DNA of 64,000 nucleotides from Flavobacterium sp. CFS9 (GTDB lineage Bacteria; Bacteroidota; Bacteroidia; Flavobacteriales; Flavobacteriaceae), in contig NZ_AP031573.1 of the NCBI RefSeq assembly GCF_041154745.1, forward strand, positions 3,100,001 to 3,164,000. The letters run 5' to 3'. Below are positions 40,224 through 48,900 of the stretch, in pieces. Below the pieces are notes generated by a model. It saw only the letters and a list, made by a program, of their open reading frames with translations, was not told the origin of the DNA and did not search any database. Positions within the stretch are counted from its first letter, which is position 1, and each line of letters opens with the position of its first letter. A program made the translations under genes and the position numbers.

Positions 40224-41246
40224 TTATTTAAAAACTTTGGTGTCGACATCATTTATAAACTGAATTACTCCATGCATGAAGATTTTTTGATCGTCCCACA
40301 TGGCGAGGTGACTTCCGTTGGGGCAATAGAGATAACGCCCTTTTTGGACTAATTTGCTTTGTTCTTCCATTGCTTTTGGATCCATAGTGTCATATTTTGC
40401 ACCAATCATTAAGGTTGGGATTGTAATTTCATGCAAGCGATTTTTAATATCCCATTTGGCTAAACGGCCACTAATGCCAAATTCACTTGGACCTTGCATT
40501 AAGGTATAAATTTCACTATTAATATGTTTGCTGGCACGATTGAGACCGTCTGGCCATTCTTTTAGTCTGCATAAGTGTTTTTGATAAAAATTTGGAAGGA
40601 GTAATTCCATGTATCGCGGGTTGTTGAAATCTTTTTTGGCTTCAAGAGCTCTGATTTCTGTTAGTACTTCCGGTTTCATTTGTTTTGAAAGTACTTCATC
40701 TGCATATTTTCCGTAATCGGGGGCACTGGCCATCATGTTGGATACGAGTAAACCTTTCATGTTTTGTTGATATTTAAGAGCGTATTCCATGGCTAAAATT
40801 CCACCCCATGAGTTCCCTATGATGTAAAAATTATTTTTATCGGCTCCAATGGCTTTACGCACTTGTTCTACTTCTTCTACAAAACGTTTTGTAGTCCATA
40901 AGCTGCTGTCTTTGGGCTGATCGCTATAGTAAGATCCTAACTGATCGTACTCATAAAACTCAAAGCCTTCGCGTTGAAAGAATGTCTCAAAGCATTCCAT
41001 ATACTCGTGTGTCATTGCCGGACCTCCATGAAGTAATAACACTTTTATTCTTGAATTGTTTCCAAAACGTTTTGTCCAAACTTTAAATTCTCCAACAGGT
41101 GTTTTTATCGGTATCATTCTGACGCCTGCTGATTCTACATTTGACTCTTGATTGTAAGTAAAGTAGTTGGAAAGAGAGTCGCTTTTAGATTCATTTTTGC
41201 AAGAAATCAGCAGTAAAAAGGTAAGAATGGCAATACTATGACGCAT
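40224..41246 (-). CDS. Proline iminopeptidase-like alpha/beta hydrolase, lipoprotein (S33 family)
   Basis: The 340-residue protein has a lipoprotein signal ending LLISC (Cys 16). The hydrolase fold carries the oxyanion HGGP (LLLHGGPAMTHEY), the nucleophile S146 in IIGNSWGG, the acid Asp in IGAKYDTMDP (about 287) and the His in CPNGSHLAMWDD (about 313). The HGGP and GxSWGG pair is typical of prolyl iminopeptidases, which remove N-terminal Pro from peptides. It is divergent from an AraC-type regulator with 261 bases between, so that regulator may control it. Confidence 0.88.
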   Translation of the reverse strand: MRHSIAILTFLLLISCKNESKSDSLSNYFTYNQESNVESAGVRMIPIKTPVGEFKVWTKRFGNNSRIKVLLLHGGPAMTHEYMECFETFFQREGFEFYEYDQLGSYYSDQPKDSSLWTTKRFVEEVEQVRKAIGADKNNFYIIGNSWGGILAMEYALKYQQNMKGLLVSNMMASAPDYGKYADEVLSKQMKPEVLTEIRALEAKKDFNNPRYMELLLPNFYQKHLCRLKEWPDGLNRASKHINSEIYTLMQGPSEFGISGRLAKWDIKNRLHEITIPTLMIGAKYDTMDPKAMEEQSKLVQKGRYLYCPNGSHLAMWDDQKIFMHGVIQFINDVDTKVFK

Positions 41247-41507
41247 AATTTTAGAATTAGTGATTTAGAACATTCGTTTGTCATTTAAAAATACGAATTT
41301 ATTTTTGATTGGGCTCATGCAGAAAATGGTATAAGATTGATTGAGAGCTTACTAATAAACTCTTAGCTCATTAAAGGAATGAAAGTGTTGAAAAAGTTTA
41401 TATTTACACCTTGTTTTGTAATTGCCGTAAGAATTCAAATTTCTTATTCGGCAATCATGCGGAATTAGTTAACCGTAAAATTAAAATTCAATTCTTTTTT
41501 TGTTATT

Positions 41508-42344
41508 ATGAATGTACTAACACTTCCTGACGAGTTAAATTTTAAGAAATCAAGTTTAATTCACGTCTATGATTATACCAGTTCGAAAAGGATCTCCAAA
41601 CAGCAAATCATTCTGAATCAGAATGTATTTAGTTTTTTGATGGAAGGTACGAAGGAAGTTGTTTTTGATAATTCGGCTGTATCGATTGATGCTTCGAAGT
41701 TTCTTATTATGAAATCGGGACATTGTTTAATGACAGAAAAGCTCTCAAGTTTGTCTAATTATAGAAGTGTTGTTTTATTTTTTTCGAATGAAATTCTGTT
41801 GCGATTTATTAGAAAAATGGAATGGAGAGGGGGAGCAGGAGAAGAATGTAAATCCGTGCGCGCTTTTGAATATGATGTATTTCTTAAGCGGTTTGTAGAT
41901 AGTTTGGTAGATATTTCAAAACTTCCGATTGAGATTAAAAGCAAGTTGCTGGAGGTCAAGTTTGAGGAATTAATGCTTTATTTAATCGGAGTATATGGCA
42001 CGGAGTTTCTGCATTCTTTAACGGTTAACAGTGATGATTCTTCACAGAAGTTTTTTCAGATTATTGAAAGCAGTCATCTTAGTAAGTTGTCTTTGAAAGA
42101 ATTATCTTTTTTATGTAATATGAGTGTTTCGACGTTCAAAAGAGAATTTGAGAAGCACTATTCAGAATCACCTATAAAATGGTTTCAACATAAAAGATTG
42201 GAGTTTGCTCATCATTTACTTCATCAGGAGCAAAGAAGTCCTTCAGAAGTTTGTTTTGAAGCAGGTTACGAAAGTTTATCAAGTTTTACTCAGGCTTATA
42301 AGTCAAAATATGGGGTGACGCCCAAGCAGGCACAGAAAAAGTGA
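41508..42344 (+). CDS. AraC-family transcriptional regulator
   Basis: The 278-residue protein has an N-terminal sensor of unknown ligand and a C-terminal AraC DNA-binding domain (about 185-278) with two HTH motifs: LSLKELSFLCNMSVSTFKRE and RSPSEVCFEAGYESLSSFTQ, then AYKSKYGVTPKQ. It is transcribed divergently from the S33 hydrolase and followed 87 bases later by a PEBP-family gene; either may be its target. Confidence 0.9.
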   Translation: MNVLTLPDELNFKKSSLIHVYDYTSSKRISKQQIILNQNVFSFLMEGTKEVVFDNSAVSIDASKFLIMKSGHCLMTEKLSSLSNYRSVVLFFSNEILLRFIRKMEWRGGAGEECKSVRAFEYDVFLKRFVDSLVDISKLPIEIKSKLLEVKFEELMLYLIGVYGTEFLHSLTVNSDDSSQKFFQIIESSHLSKLSLKELSFLCNMSVSTFKREFEKHYSESPIKWFQHKRLEFAHHLLHQEQRSPSEVCFEAGYESLSSFTQAYKSKYGVTPKQAQKK

Positions 42345-42431
42345 GCTTTTGGCTATAGTTTTTGAGCTTTTGGCTCCATTTACTTTTTATTTTCAGGGTT
42401 AAATTTGTTTAAAATTTTAAACCATAGAAAA

Positions 42432-42977
42432 ATGAAAAAAGTAAATGCAATTTTGATAATGTCCTTAATTTTCACAACAGCAATTTTCGGACAGAAGACT
42501 TTTACACTAACTAGTAAAGACTTGGGAGGTGAGCTTACGAAAGTACAGGAATTTAAAGGATTTGGCTGTACCGGAGAGAATCAATCTCCTCAACTGCTTT
42601 GGAAAAATGCCCCAGCCGGAACAAAAAGCTTCGCTGTGACAATGTATGATCCTGATGCGCCAACGGGAAGCGGATTTTGGCATTGGATTGTATTTGATAT
42701 TCCTTCAGATGTAAACGAACTGGTAACTAATGCAGGTGCTAAAGATAACTTTTCGATAAAAGGTGCTGTTCAAAGTATCACAGATTATGGAATAAAAGGA
42801 TTTGGTGGTCCTTGTCCGCCGGAAGGCCATGGATTCCATCAATATATCATTACAGTTTATGCCCTTAAAATAGATAAGTTAGGACTTAATGAAAATACCA
42901 ATCCGGCTATCGTAGGGTTTAATTTATGGAATCAAACTTTGGCAAAAGCGAGTATTGTTGCTTATTATAAAAGATGA
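42432..42977 (+). CDS. YbhB/YbcL-type phosphatidylethanolamine-binding protein family
   Basis: The 181-residue protein has a signal peptide (MKKVNAILIMSLIFTTAIFG), so it is exported. PEBP signatures are clear: ENQSPQLLWKNAPAG, VTMYDPDAPTGSGFWHWIVF and GGPCPPEGHGFHQYIITVYA. The bacterial YbhB/YbcL branch binds small anionic ligands; the role is not settled. The ATG at 42,432 is chosen because it begins the signal peptide; an in-frame ATG at 42,405 is less likely. Confidence 0.9.
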   Translation: MKKVNAILIMSLIFTTAIFGQKTFTLTSKDLGGELTKVQEFKGFGCTGENQSPQLLWKNAPAGTKSFAVTMYDPDAPTGSGFWHWIVFDIPSDVNELVTNAGAKDNFSIKGAVQSITDYGIKGFGGPCPPEGHGFHQYIITVYALKIDKLGLNENTNPAIVGFNLWNQTLAKASIVAYYKR

Positions 42978-43273
42978 TTTAAATCTATGTTTCTACGCGC
43001 TTAAAAATCATAGCCACAGATTAACGAATTAAAAAAAATAGCCAATCTGCAGACCCGAGCGATAGCAAACAGGCGAAGCAATCTGCGTGAAAAACATTCA
43101 ACACATAGAGGTATAGATTCTTTAATAGGGAGAAAGTCTATTTCTCTATGTGTTTAAAAATCATAGCCACAGATTAACGGATTAAAAAGATTAATAAATC
43201 AGTAGAATCTGCAAGATCTGAGTGAAAATACTCCACACACAGAAACATAATTTTTATAAGCAAGAAAGGAATA
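42978..43273. repeat. Gap with ATGTGTTTAAA-CATAGCCACAG repeats
   Basis: The words CTATGTG/CTACGCGCTTAAAAATCATAGCCACAGATTAACG and ATCTGCGTGAAAA or ATCTGAGTGAAAA occur twice here and twice more at 63,335-63,600, beside the second LuxR gene. The last part (from 43,216) belongs to the long direct repeat shared with the right edge. Confidence 0.75.
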
Positions 43274-43623
43274 TTAAATCAGTTTATTACTGGTTGCGTA
43301 AGCAATAGCCTCAGCAATATTTCCAACACCTAGTTTGGTGAACAACTTCCTTTTGTGAAACTTAATCGTATCAGCCGATACAAACATACTATCAGCCATG
43401 TTGGCAATGGTAAAGCCCCTGATAGAATACTGCAAAACCTCCTTTTCTCGACTGGTGAGTTCTATTTTTTTATTCACCTTCCAAAAATCTCCCTCAAGAT
43501 CATAACTGAAGATCTTATTTTCCCCCTTTTTATAAATTTTAATATTTCCCGACTGCAATTCAGAAGAAAGCGAGATAATACAAATTGACTTCCAGATTTT
43601 ACCATCATTGGTCAGGAAAACGG
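43216..43623. repeat. Long direct repeat containing the 3' half of a luxR-type gene, copy 1
   Basis: These 408 bases match 63,593-64,000 with six differences and no gaps. The second copy runs off the window, so the full length is unknown. The left boundary is sharp, just inside an ATCTGAGTG word. Confidence 0.95.
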
Positions 43624-44032
43624 GAGTTAGTTTTTGATTCACCAAAAAAGTCTTTCCATTAGGATTCTTCAAGCGGAAGTCATAAGAGATCGTATGATGT
43701 ATACGTTCTTCCACGGGAATGTTTTGGTAAAAGTCAAATCCGATTGTATTAATCTTCAATAATAAATCCAGATCTTCTTTAACCACATATTTGAAATAAA
43801 AGGCATATCCAAGTTCCTGAACTTCTGCCGGAGTGTGATCACACAAGAATAATGGATTTTCGGATACATACTCAAACCCCTTTTTTTCGTAATCAATAAT
43901 ATAAATACTACTGTAAGTTGTTCTGGCAAATGCTTTGACCAGTTCTAAATAATTTCCCAGTCTGCCTTTTTCATCTTCAGAGATCTTCTGAACGGTGTTG
44001 TTAGAGGAAAAAAAGTCGTTTTCAATTACCAT
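43274..44032 (-). CDS. LuxR-family regulator with PAS-like N-terminus
   Basis: The 252-residue protein has an N-terminal PAS-like sensor (about 30-165; YIIDYEKKGFEYVSENPLFL and a later DFRLKNPNGKTFLVN) and a C-terminal LuxR HTH (LTSREKEVLQYSIRGFTIAN, then DSMFVSADTIKFHKRKLFTK). It lacks the autoinducer-binding domain of true LuxR and a receiver domain, so its signal is unknown. It is divergent from the LuxI/FeeM-like gene, with a shared 252-base promoter region, and is the likely local regulator of the peptide-synthetase cluster. A near-identical second copy lies at the right end of the window. Confidence 0.88.
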   Translation of the reverse strand: MVIENDFFSSNNTVQKISEDEKGRLGNYLELVKAFARTTYSSIYIIDYEKKGFEYVSENPLFLCDHTPAEVQELGYAFYFKYVVKEDLDLLLKINTIGFDFYQNIPVEERIHHTISYDFRLKNPNGKTFLVNQKLTPVFLTNDGKIWKSICIISLSSELQSGNIKIYKKGENKIFSYDLEGDFWKVNKKIELTSREKEVLQYSIRGFTIANMADSMFVSADTIKFHKRKLFTKLGVGNIAEAIAYATSNKLI

Positions 44033-44183
44033 ATTTTAATAGTTTTTAACAGGTTGTGAATATAGGAAAAATTGGAGATATGATGTTAAATTATTTTTAT
44101 TTCTATACGAATTTAACTTCATTTCAATAAGAATGATATTTGGGTTTTTGGTCGTTTTTTTTCTTCTAAAGTTTGTTTTTAAA

Positions 44184-44203
44184 AACTACACTAAAGGGTG
44201 GTT
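44184..44203. promoter_or_regulatory. lux-box-like dyad between luxR-type and acyltransferase genes
   Basis: A 20-base imperfect dyad (AACTAC at one end, GTGGTT at the other, 7 of 10 pairs matching) lies 82 bases before the acyltransferase ATG. Related AAAAACTAC and AGGGT words recur in a stronger dyad before the ThiF gene. It may be a binding site for the LuxR-type protein; this is inferred from symmetry only. Confidence 0.35.
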
Positions 44204-44284
44204 TTCGTTTAAGATCTTGGTAACTAGTATTTTGTGTAGCGAAAGGCGTAAATTGTGGTGATAGTTTTGGAGAAAACAAATACT

Positions 44285-44971
44285 ATGAAACTCGCCAAAA
44301 ACCACCACACCGCAATTAGTCAAAATGACATCTTCCGTATGTCAAAATTTGTAGTCACAGAAAACTTCAATCACCACTCTAATGAAGTTTTTCCGGGCCA
44401 CTATCAAAAAGATATTGATGCCGTTTACAAAGAAGAAATGAACTACCTTGAAAACTCTAAAATTTTCGCATTCAAAAACGAGTTTGGAGATTTTACCGGA
44501 ACGATCAGAGTTCTAAAATGGGACTTCATTACTCCGCTTCCAATTCAAAAAATGTTTGGGATCAATCCTTTCTTATGTGCAGAGGGAGATGCTATCAATG
44601 AAATCTGGCACATTGGCCGTTTTGCCATTAAAAAAGGGGTTCGTGATGTAAACCTTCTAAAAAAACTATTGGTTTGTGCCATCGCACCGGTTTGCAAACA
44701 CAAAGACAATATGGCCTTTGCCGAAATCGATGCGAAACTATTACGCGTATTAACCCTAATGGGCATCAAAGCAAAAATTGTAGGCAAATCAATCGAATAT
44801 CTGGGATCAGAAACCATTCCTGTATCGATGTCTTATAATGGTCTTATTGCTTTTTACAACGAGAACAAACATTTAGTTACACCGGAAGATTTTGAGCTTT
44901 CTTCTGTAAACTATAAACTACCCAATAAGGTAGTATTTAATGCTAACAAGCTGAACTACACTTTGGTGTAG
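44285..44971 (+). CDS. LuxI/FeeM-like N-acyltransferase (GNAT fold)
   Basis: The 228-residue protein follows the layout of autoinducer synthases and N-acyl amino acid synthases: an N-terminal RMSKFVVTENFNHHS, GDFTGTIRVLKWDFITPLPI (compare G-x2-RLLP in LuxI), then NEIWHIGRFAIKKGVRD (compare WExSRFxV) and a helical second half. Such enzymes join an acyl-ACP chain to an amino compound. The ATG at 44,285 (MKLAKNHH) is preferred over one 30 bases upstream. The neighbouring luxR-type gene and the downstream synthetase suggest it makes a signal or an acyl starter for the peptide. The exact reaction is unproven. Confidence 0.7.
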   Translation: MKLAKNHHTAISQNDIFRMSKFVVTENFNHHSNEVFPGHYQKDIDAVYKEEMNYLENSKIFAFKNEFGDFTGTIRVLKWDFITPLPIQKMFGINPFLCAEGDAINEIWHIGRFAIKKGVRDVNLLKKLLVCAIAPVCKHKDNMAFAEIDAKLLRVLTLMGIKAKIVGKSIEYLGSETIPVSMSYNGLIAFYNENKHLVTPEDFELSSVNYKLPNKVVFNANKLNYTLV

Positions 44972-45221
44972 TAGAATTTGAAAACCTGTATTGTAAATTT
45001 ACTTCAGTAAAAATAAGTAGTTGGATTAGCAACTTTCAGATTTTTACAACACACTCAAAAGGCACCAAAATTTACCTGGAGAGTTCCAACAAAAACATGA
45101 TTACCAAAATTACTTTCGGGTAAAAAAGGTAAAGCTATTAAACCAAAAAACGTATCTAAAAAAAATAACCATGTGACTGGTAATAGCGCAGCTATGCCCG
45201 GTGACGAAAAAACCAAATAAT

Positions 45222-45755
45222 ATGGATCGAAAACAAGGTTGGCATGTTCTTTACGTCAAGTACAGGCATGAAAGTAAAGTCTACAAAGAATTAACGGAAA
45301 AAAAATTAGAAGCTTTTTTACCCATGGCCACCAGTATCAGACAGTGGAGTGACCGAACCAAGAAAATTGAAATTCCGTTATTTCCCAGTTATGTTTTTGT
45401 AAACATTAAAAACAACAAAGACTTTCATGATGCTTTAAATGTAGAGAGCGGTTGTTCATATTTGTCTTTCGGCAAAGAATACGGCAAAGTTTCCGAAGAA
45501 GAAATTGCTTACATCAAACTCTTCACCCAGGGAAAAGACATCACCGATGTTCAGGTTGAATCGGCACTGCCAAAAATAGGTGATAAACTTACAATCAAAC
45601 ATGGAGAACTATCAGGTTTGGAATGTGAAGTTTTCAGAGTCGATAATCAACACAGAATCAGCGTACGATTAAGTTCATTACGCCAGAATATATCAGCCGT
45701 AATACCTTTGTCGTATTTATCCAATCCAGAAGAAAACGTCTTCGCCAAAGCGTAG
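45222..45755 (+). CDS. UpxY-family transcription antiterminator (NusG paralogue)
   Basis: The 177-residue protein has an N-terminal NGN domain (GWHVLYVKYRHESKVYKELT, then LFPSYVFVNI) and a C-terminal KOW domain (IGDKLTIKHGELSGLECEVF). UpxY proteins of Bacteroides bind elongating polymerase in the leader of their own capsule operon and stop early termination; LoaP does the same for antibiotic clusters in Bacillus. Here it lies just before a synthetase operon of more than 16 kb, with a terminator-like hairpin between, so it probably lets polymerase read the long operon. The ATG at 45,222 (MDRKQGWHVLY) is chosen; a GTG at 45,201 is in frame. Confidence 0.88.
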   Translation: MDRKQGWHVLYVKYRHESKVYKELTEKKLEAFLPMATSIRQWSDRTKKIEIPLFPSYVFVNIKNNKDFHDALNVESGCSYLSFGKEYGKVSEEEIAYIKLFTQGKDITDVQVESALPKIGDKLTIKHGELSGLECEVFRVDNQHRISVRLSSLRQNISAVIPLSYLSNPEENVFAKA

Positions 45756-45770
45756 TTTTTAGACTCCTCA

Positions 45771-45791
45771 TTTCCTTGCTTTCAAAGGAAA
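45771..45791 (+). promoter_or_regulatory. Leader hairpin 1 before the synthetase operon
   Basis: TTTCCTT and AAGGAAA form a 7-bp stem around GCTTTCA, 15 bases after the antiterminator gene. It is the first of two hairpins in the 177-base leader and could be the RNA element recognised by the antiterminator. Confidence 0.45.
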
Positions 45792-45822
45792 ACACCCTAT
45801 AAATCTTACTATACTATCAATT

Positions 45823-45858
45823 ACCCTCTGTAGTGCAATCAGGGGGTGGTTGTTTTTT
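45823..45858 (+). terminator. Leader terminator between antiterminator and synthetase genes
   Basis: ACCCTCTG and CAGGGGGT pair over 8 bp (one G-U) with a 9-base loop, followed by GGTTG and six T. It lies 75 bases before the first synthetase ATG, so it would block the operon unless bypassed. The T run starts five bases after the stem, so strength is uncertain. Confidence 0.6.
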
Positions 45859-45932
45859 ATCCATACTACAAATCAAAATGGTACGATAACATTGCGTTTT
45901 CGGTATTTATTCAAATTATAAAAAGCAGACGT

Positions 45933-48900
45933 ATGAAAAATAATGTCACAAATGTTCAGAAATATATCTGGCTTGATCAGATACTTGACAATGAATCGCC
46001 AAAATACAATATTGGCGGTTATGCATTTATTAACGGAAGTGTTGACGTGGAGCGTTTTAAAACTGCATTCAACATTCTGATTAAAGAGAACGATATTTTT
46101 TCTTTTGTTTTTGAAGAAAAGAGTGGTTTTCCTGTATATACACTTCAGGAAACCAACAGTGATTTGGCATTAACCTGTATAGAAGAGTCAGATGAATCAA
46201 AAGCGATTCAAATGATAGAGAAAGATTTTATAGTGCCTTTTGATATAGAGAAGGACAAACAGCTTTATAAAATGTGGCTGATTCAAACGGCTCCTGAAAC
46301 GTACATCTGGTATTCGAAACTTCATCACATTATAGCAGATGGATTTTCGTTTCAGCTGTTGTTCAATAAAGTGAAAAGAATTTACGAACAATTAGGTACA
46401 GCTGTTGTTTATGATGAGGCATGTATCGGGAAAAATAAAATGTCTTACGAGTCTTTTATAGCCTTAGACAATGCTTACAGAGCTTCGGATGATTTTTCGA
46501 ATGACAGAAAGTTTTGGTTGGAACGTTATGAAAATTTACCTTCTTTGATCTATACCGGTACCAATAAATCGGCAAGTCACAGTAATATTGAAATTACGCT
46601 TAGCGAAGCAGAAAATGAAGCTTTATGGGCATTTGTAAAAGCAGAAAAGCTAAGCATTTTTCACTTGTTGATCGGGTGTTTCTCTATCGTATTGTCTAAA
46701 TATTACAATAGAGAAGAAATTAATTTAGGGATGCCTATTTTAAATCGAAAAAATGCTGCTGAGAAAAATACATTTGGTCCATTTCTTAGCATGTTACCAT
46801 TAAAACTTTCGTTGGAAACAACAGCAACCGTAAGTGATTTTATCAAAGAGATTAAAAGCACACTTTTTATGTGCTACAGACATCAGCGTTTTCAGCAGGC
46901 CGATATCCTGCGAAATCTGCCTCAGGAAACTTCAAAGCTTTATGACGTACGATTGTCATACGAGCGCATGCAATACGAATCTGAATTTTCGGGGAATAAA
47001 GCGAGCATACATCCATTGTCTAATGACAGTGAAGAAGATCCTATTTCTATTCACGTCTTTGAAGGGATCAACGGAGATCTTAGTTTCAGATTTGATATCA
47101 ATGAAAAATATGTGTCAAAATTTGAGGCCAATCAGCTGATTGCCTCTTTCAGAAAAGTATTGACAGAATTACATGAAACCAACCATACTGCTATTGCCGA
47201 AATTCAGATTTCGAGCAAAGAACAGTTAGAAGAGATACAAGCGATTTCAAAAGGTCCGGTTGTAAAAAGACCGGAACAGACTTTCTTAAATCTTTGGAAT
47301 GCATCCGTAGCGGGCTATGGTTCAAAAACAGCGGTTTCTTGTCAAACGAATTTTTTAACTTATGAAACCCTTGATGCGAGTGCTACTATCATAGCTTCCT
47401 ATTTACAGTCCAGCGGCGTTAAAAAAGGAGACAAGGTAGGAGTGATGCTTTCGAGATCTGAGAAAAGTATTATTGGAATTTTGGCAGCCTTAAAAACAGG
47501 TGCTGTTTACGTTCCTATTGATAATGCTTATCCGGAAGAAAGAAAACACTATATTATAAAAGATGCCGGCTTAGGTTTTATCTTAACAGATTCATTCTCC
47601 AATTCTATTTCAGAAGAGAGAGAATACAATATAGATCGTATACTGGAAGAACATAAAGTATCGGAAAATTATATTCCTGTTGCTTTGAAACCTGAAGACG
47701 AGGCTTATATTATTTATACTTCCGGTTCAACAGGAGATGCTAAAGGTGTCGTTATCAATCACGCTTCTCTATACGATTATGTGCTTACATTTGGCACTTA
47801 TTTTAATCTTACGGAAGAAGATATTGTATTACAGCAGGCTTCTACTGCTTTTGATACTTCTGTAGAAGAAATTTTCCCGATTTTATCAGTAGGAGGGAAT
47901 TTAGTGATTGCTCATGATACAAAAGATTTTAATGAATTATTGAAAGATTGTGAGCGTTTTGGAATTACTTTATTGAGTACCAATCCTTTTGTACTGCAAT
48001 ACCTTAATGACAACCATAAAAATTACAATTTTAATTTTAAAACGATTATTAGCGGAGGCGATACGTTAAAACCACACCAGATCGATCAGCTTACAGCTAT
48101 TTATGATATCTATAACACCTATGGTCCTACAGAAAGTACAGTCTGTGCGACCTATTATAAAGTGAATGAAACAGACACTTCATTTCCTATCGGGAAACCA
48201 ATTACCAATAGAGGAGTGTATTTGTTAGACGGAACAAAAATATTACCGAAAGGAGCTATTGGAGAAATTGGACTTTCCGGTTTAGGTTTGGCAGTTTCTT
48301 ATCTCAATAAAAAAGAACTGACCGATAATGCCTTCATCAACATAAATGGAGAACGTATCTACAAAACCGGAGATTTAGGAAAGTGGAGCACAGACAATAA
48401 TTTAATTTTTTATGGAAGAAAAGACAGTCAGCTTAGTTACAAAGGATATCGTATTGAAGTAGGAGAAATAGAATTGGCTCTGCAAAAAGTAAATGCATAT
48501 ATAGTAGATAGCTATGTGTGTATTAACGAAGTGGGCGGAATGCCTATTTTGATTGCCTATTTAGTAGCCAACGAGTCTTTTATCAATATATCTTCTTTAG
48601 TAATTGATTTAAAAGCTCATTTGCCGGAATTTATGATTCCGACACATTTTGTAATCTTAGATGCTATTCCCTTAATTCCTAACGGAAAAATCGATATTAA
48701 GAGTTTACCGGAACCTAAAACCGTAAATATTGCAGAAGCAGTTCAATTGCCTGAAACGCAAGAAGAAAAAGAGATTGCTTCTATCTGGCAGGAATTATTA
48801 CGTCTGGATCAGGTGGATGTAAACGTGAGTTTTTTCGAATTAGGAGGACACTCTTTATTGGCCAATCAGTTTATTAGCAGTTTACGTGATCAAAAAGGAA

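Noticed and set aside
40224..42977. Inclusion of the S33 hydrolase, AraC regulator and PEBP gene in the synthetase cluster
   Set aside because: They lie outside the luxR direct repeat, with repeat-filled gaps between, and show no pathway link; an S33 enzyme acting on the peptide remains only a remote possibility.
45823..45851. LuxR-type operator in the synthetase leader
   Set aside because: The symmetry is better explained by the terminator-like stem and T run, although it shares the GGGGTGGTT word with the other dyads.
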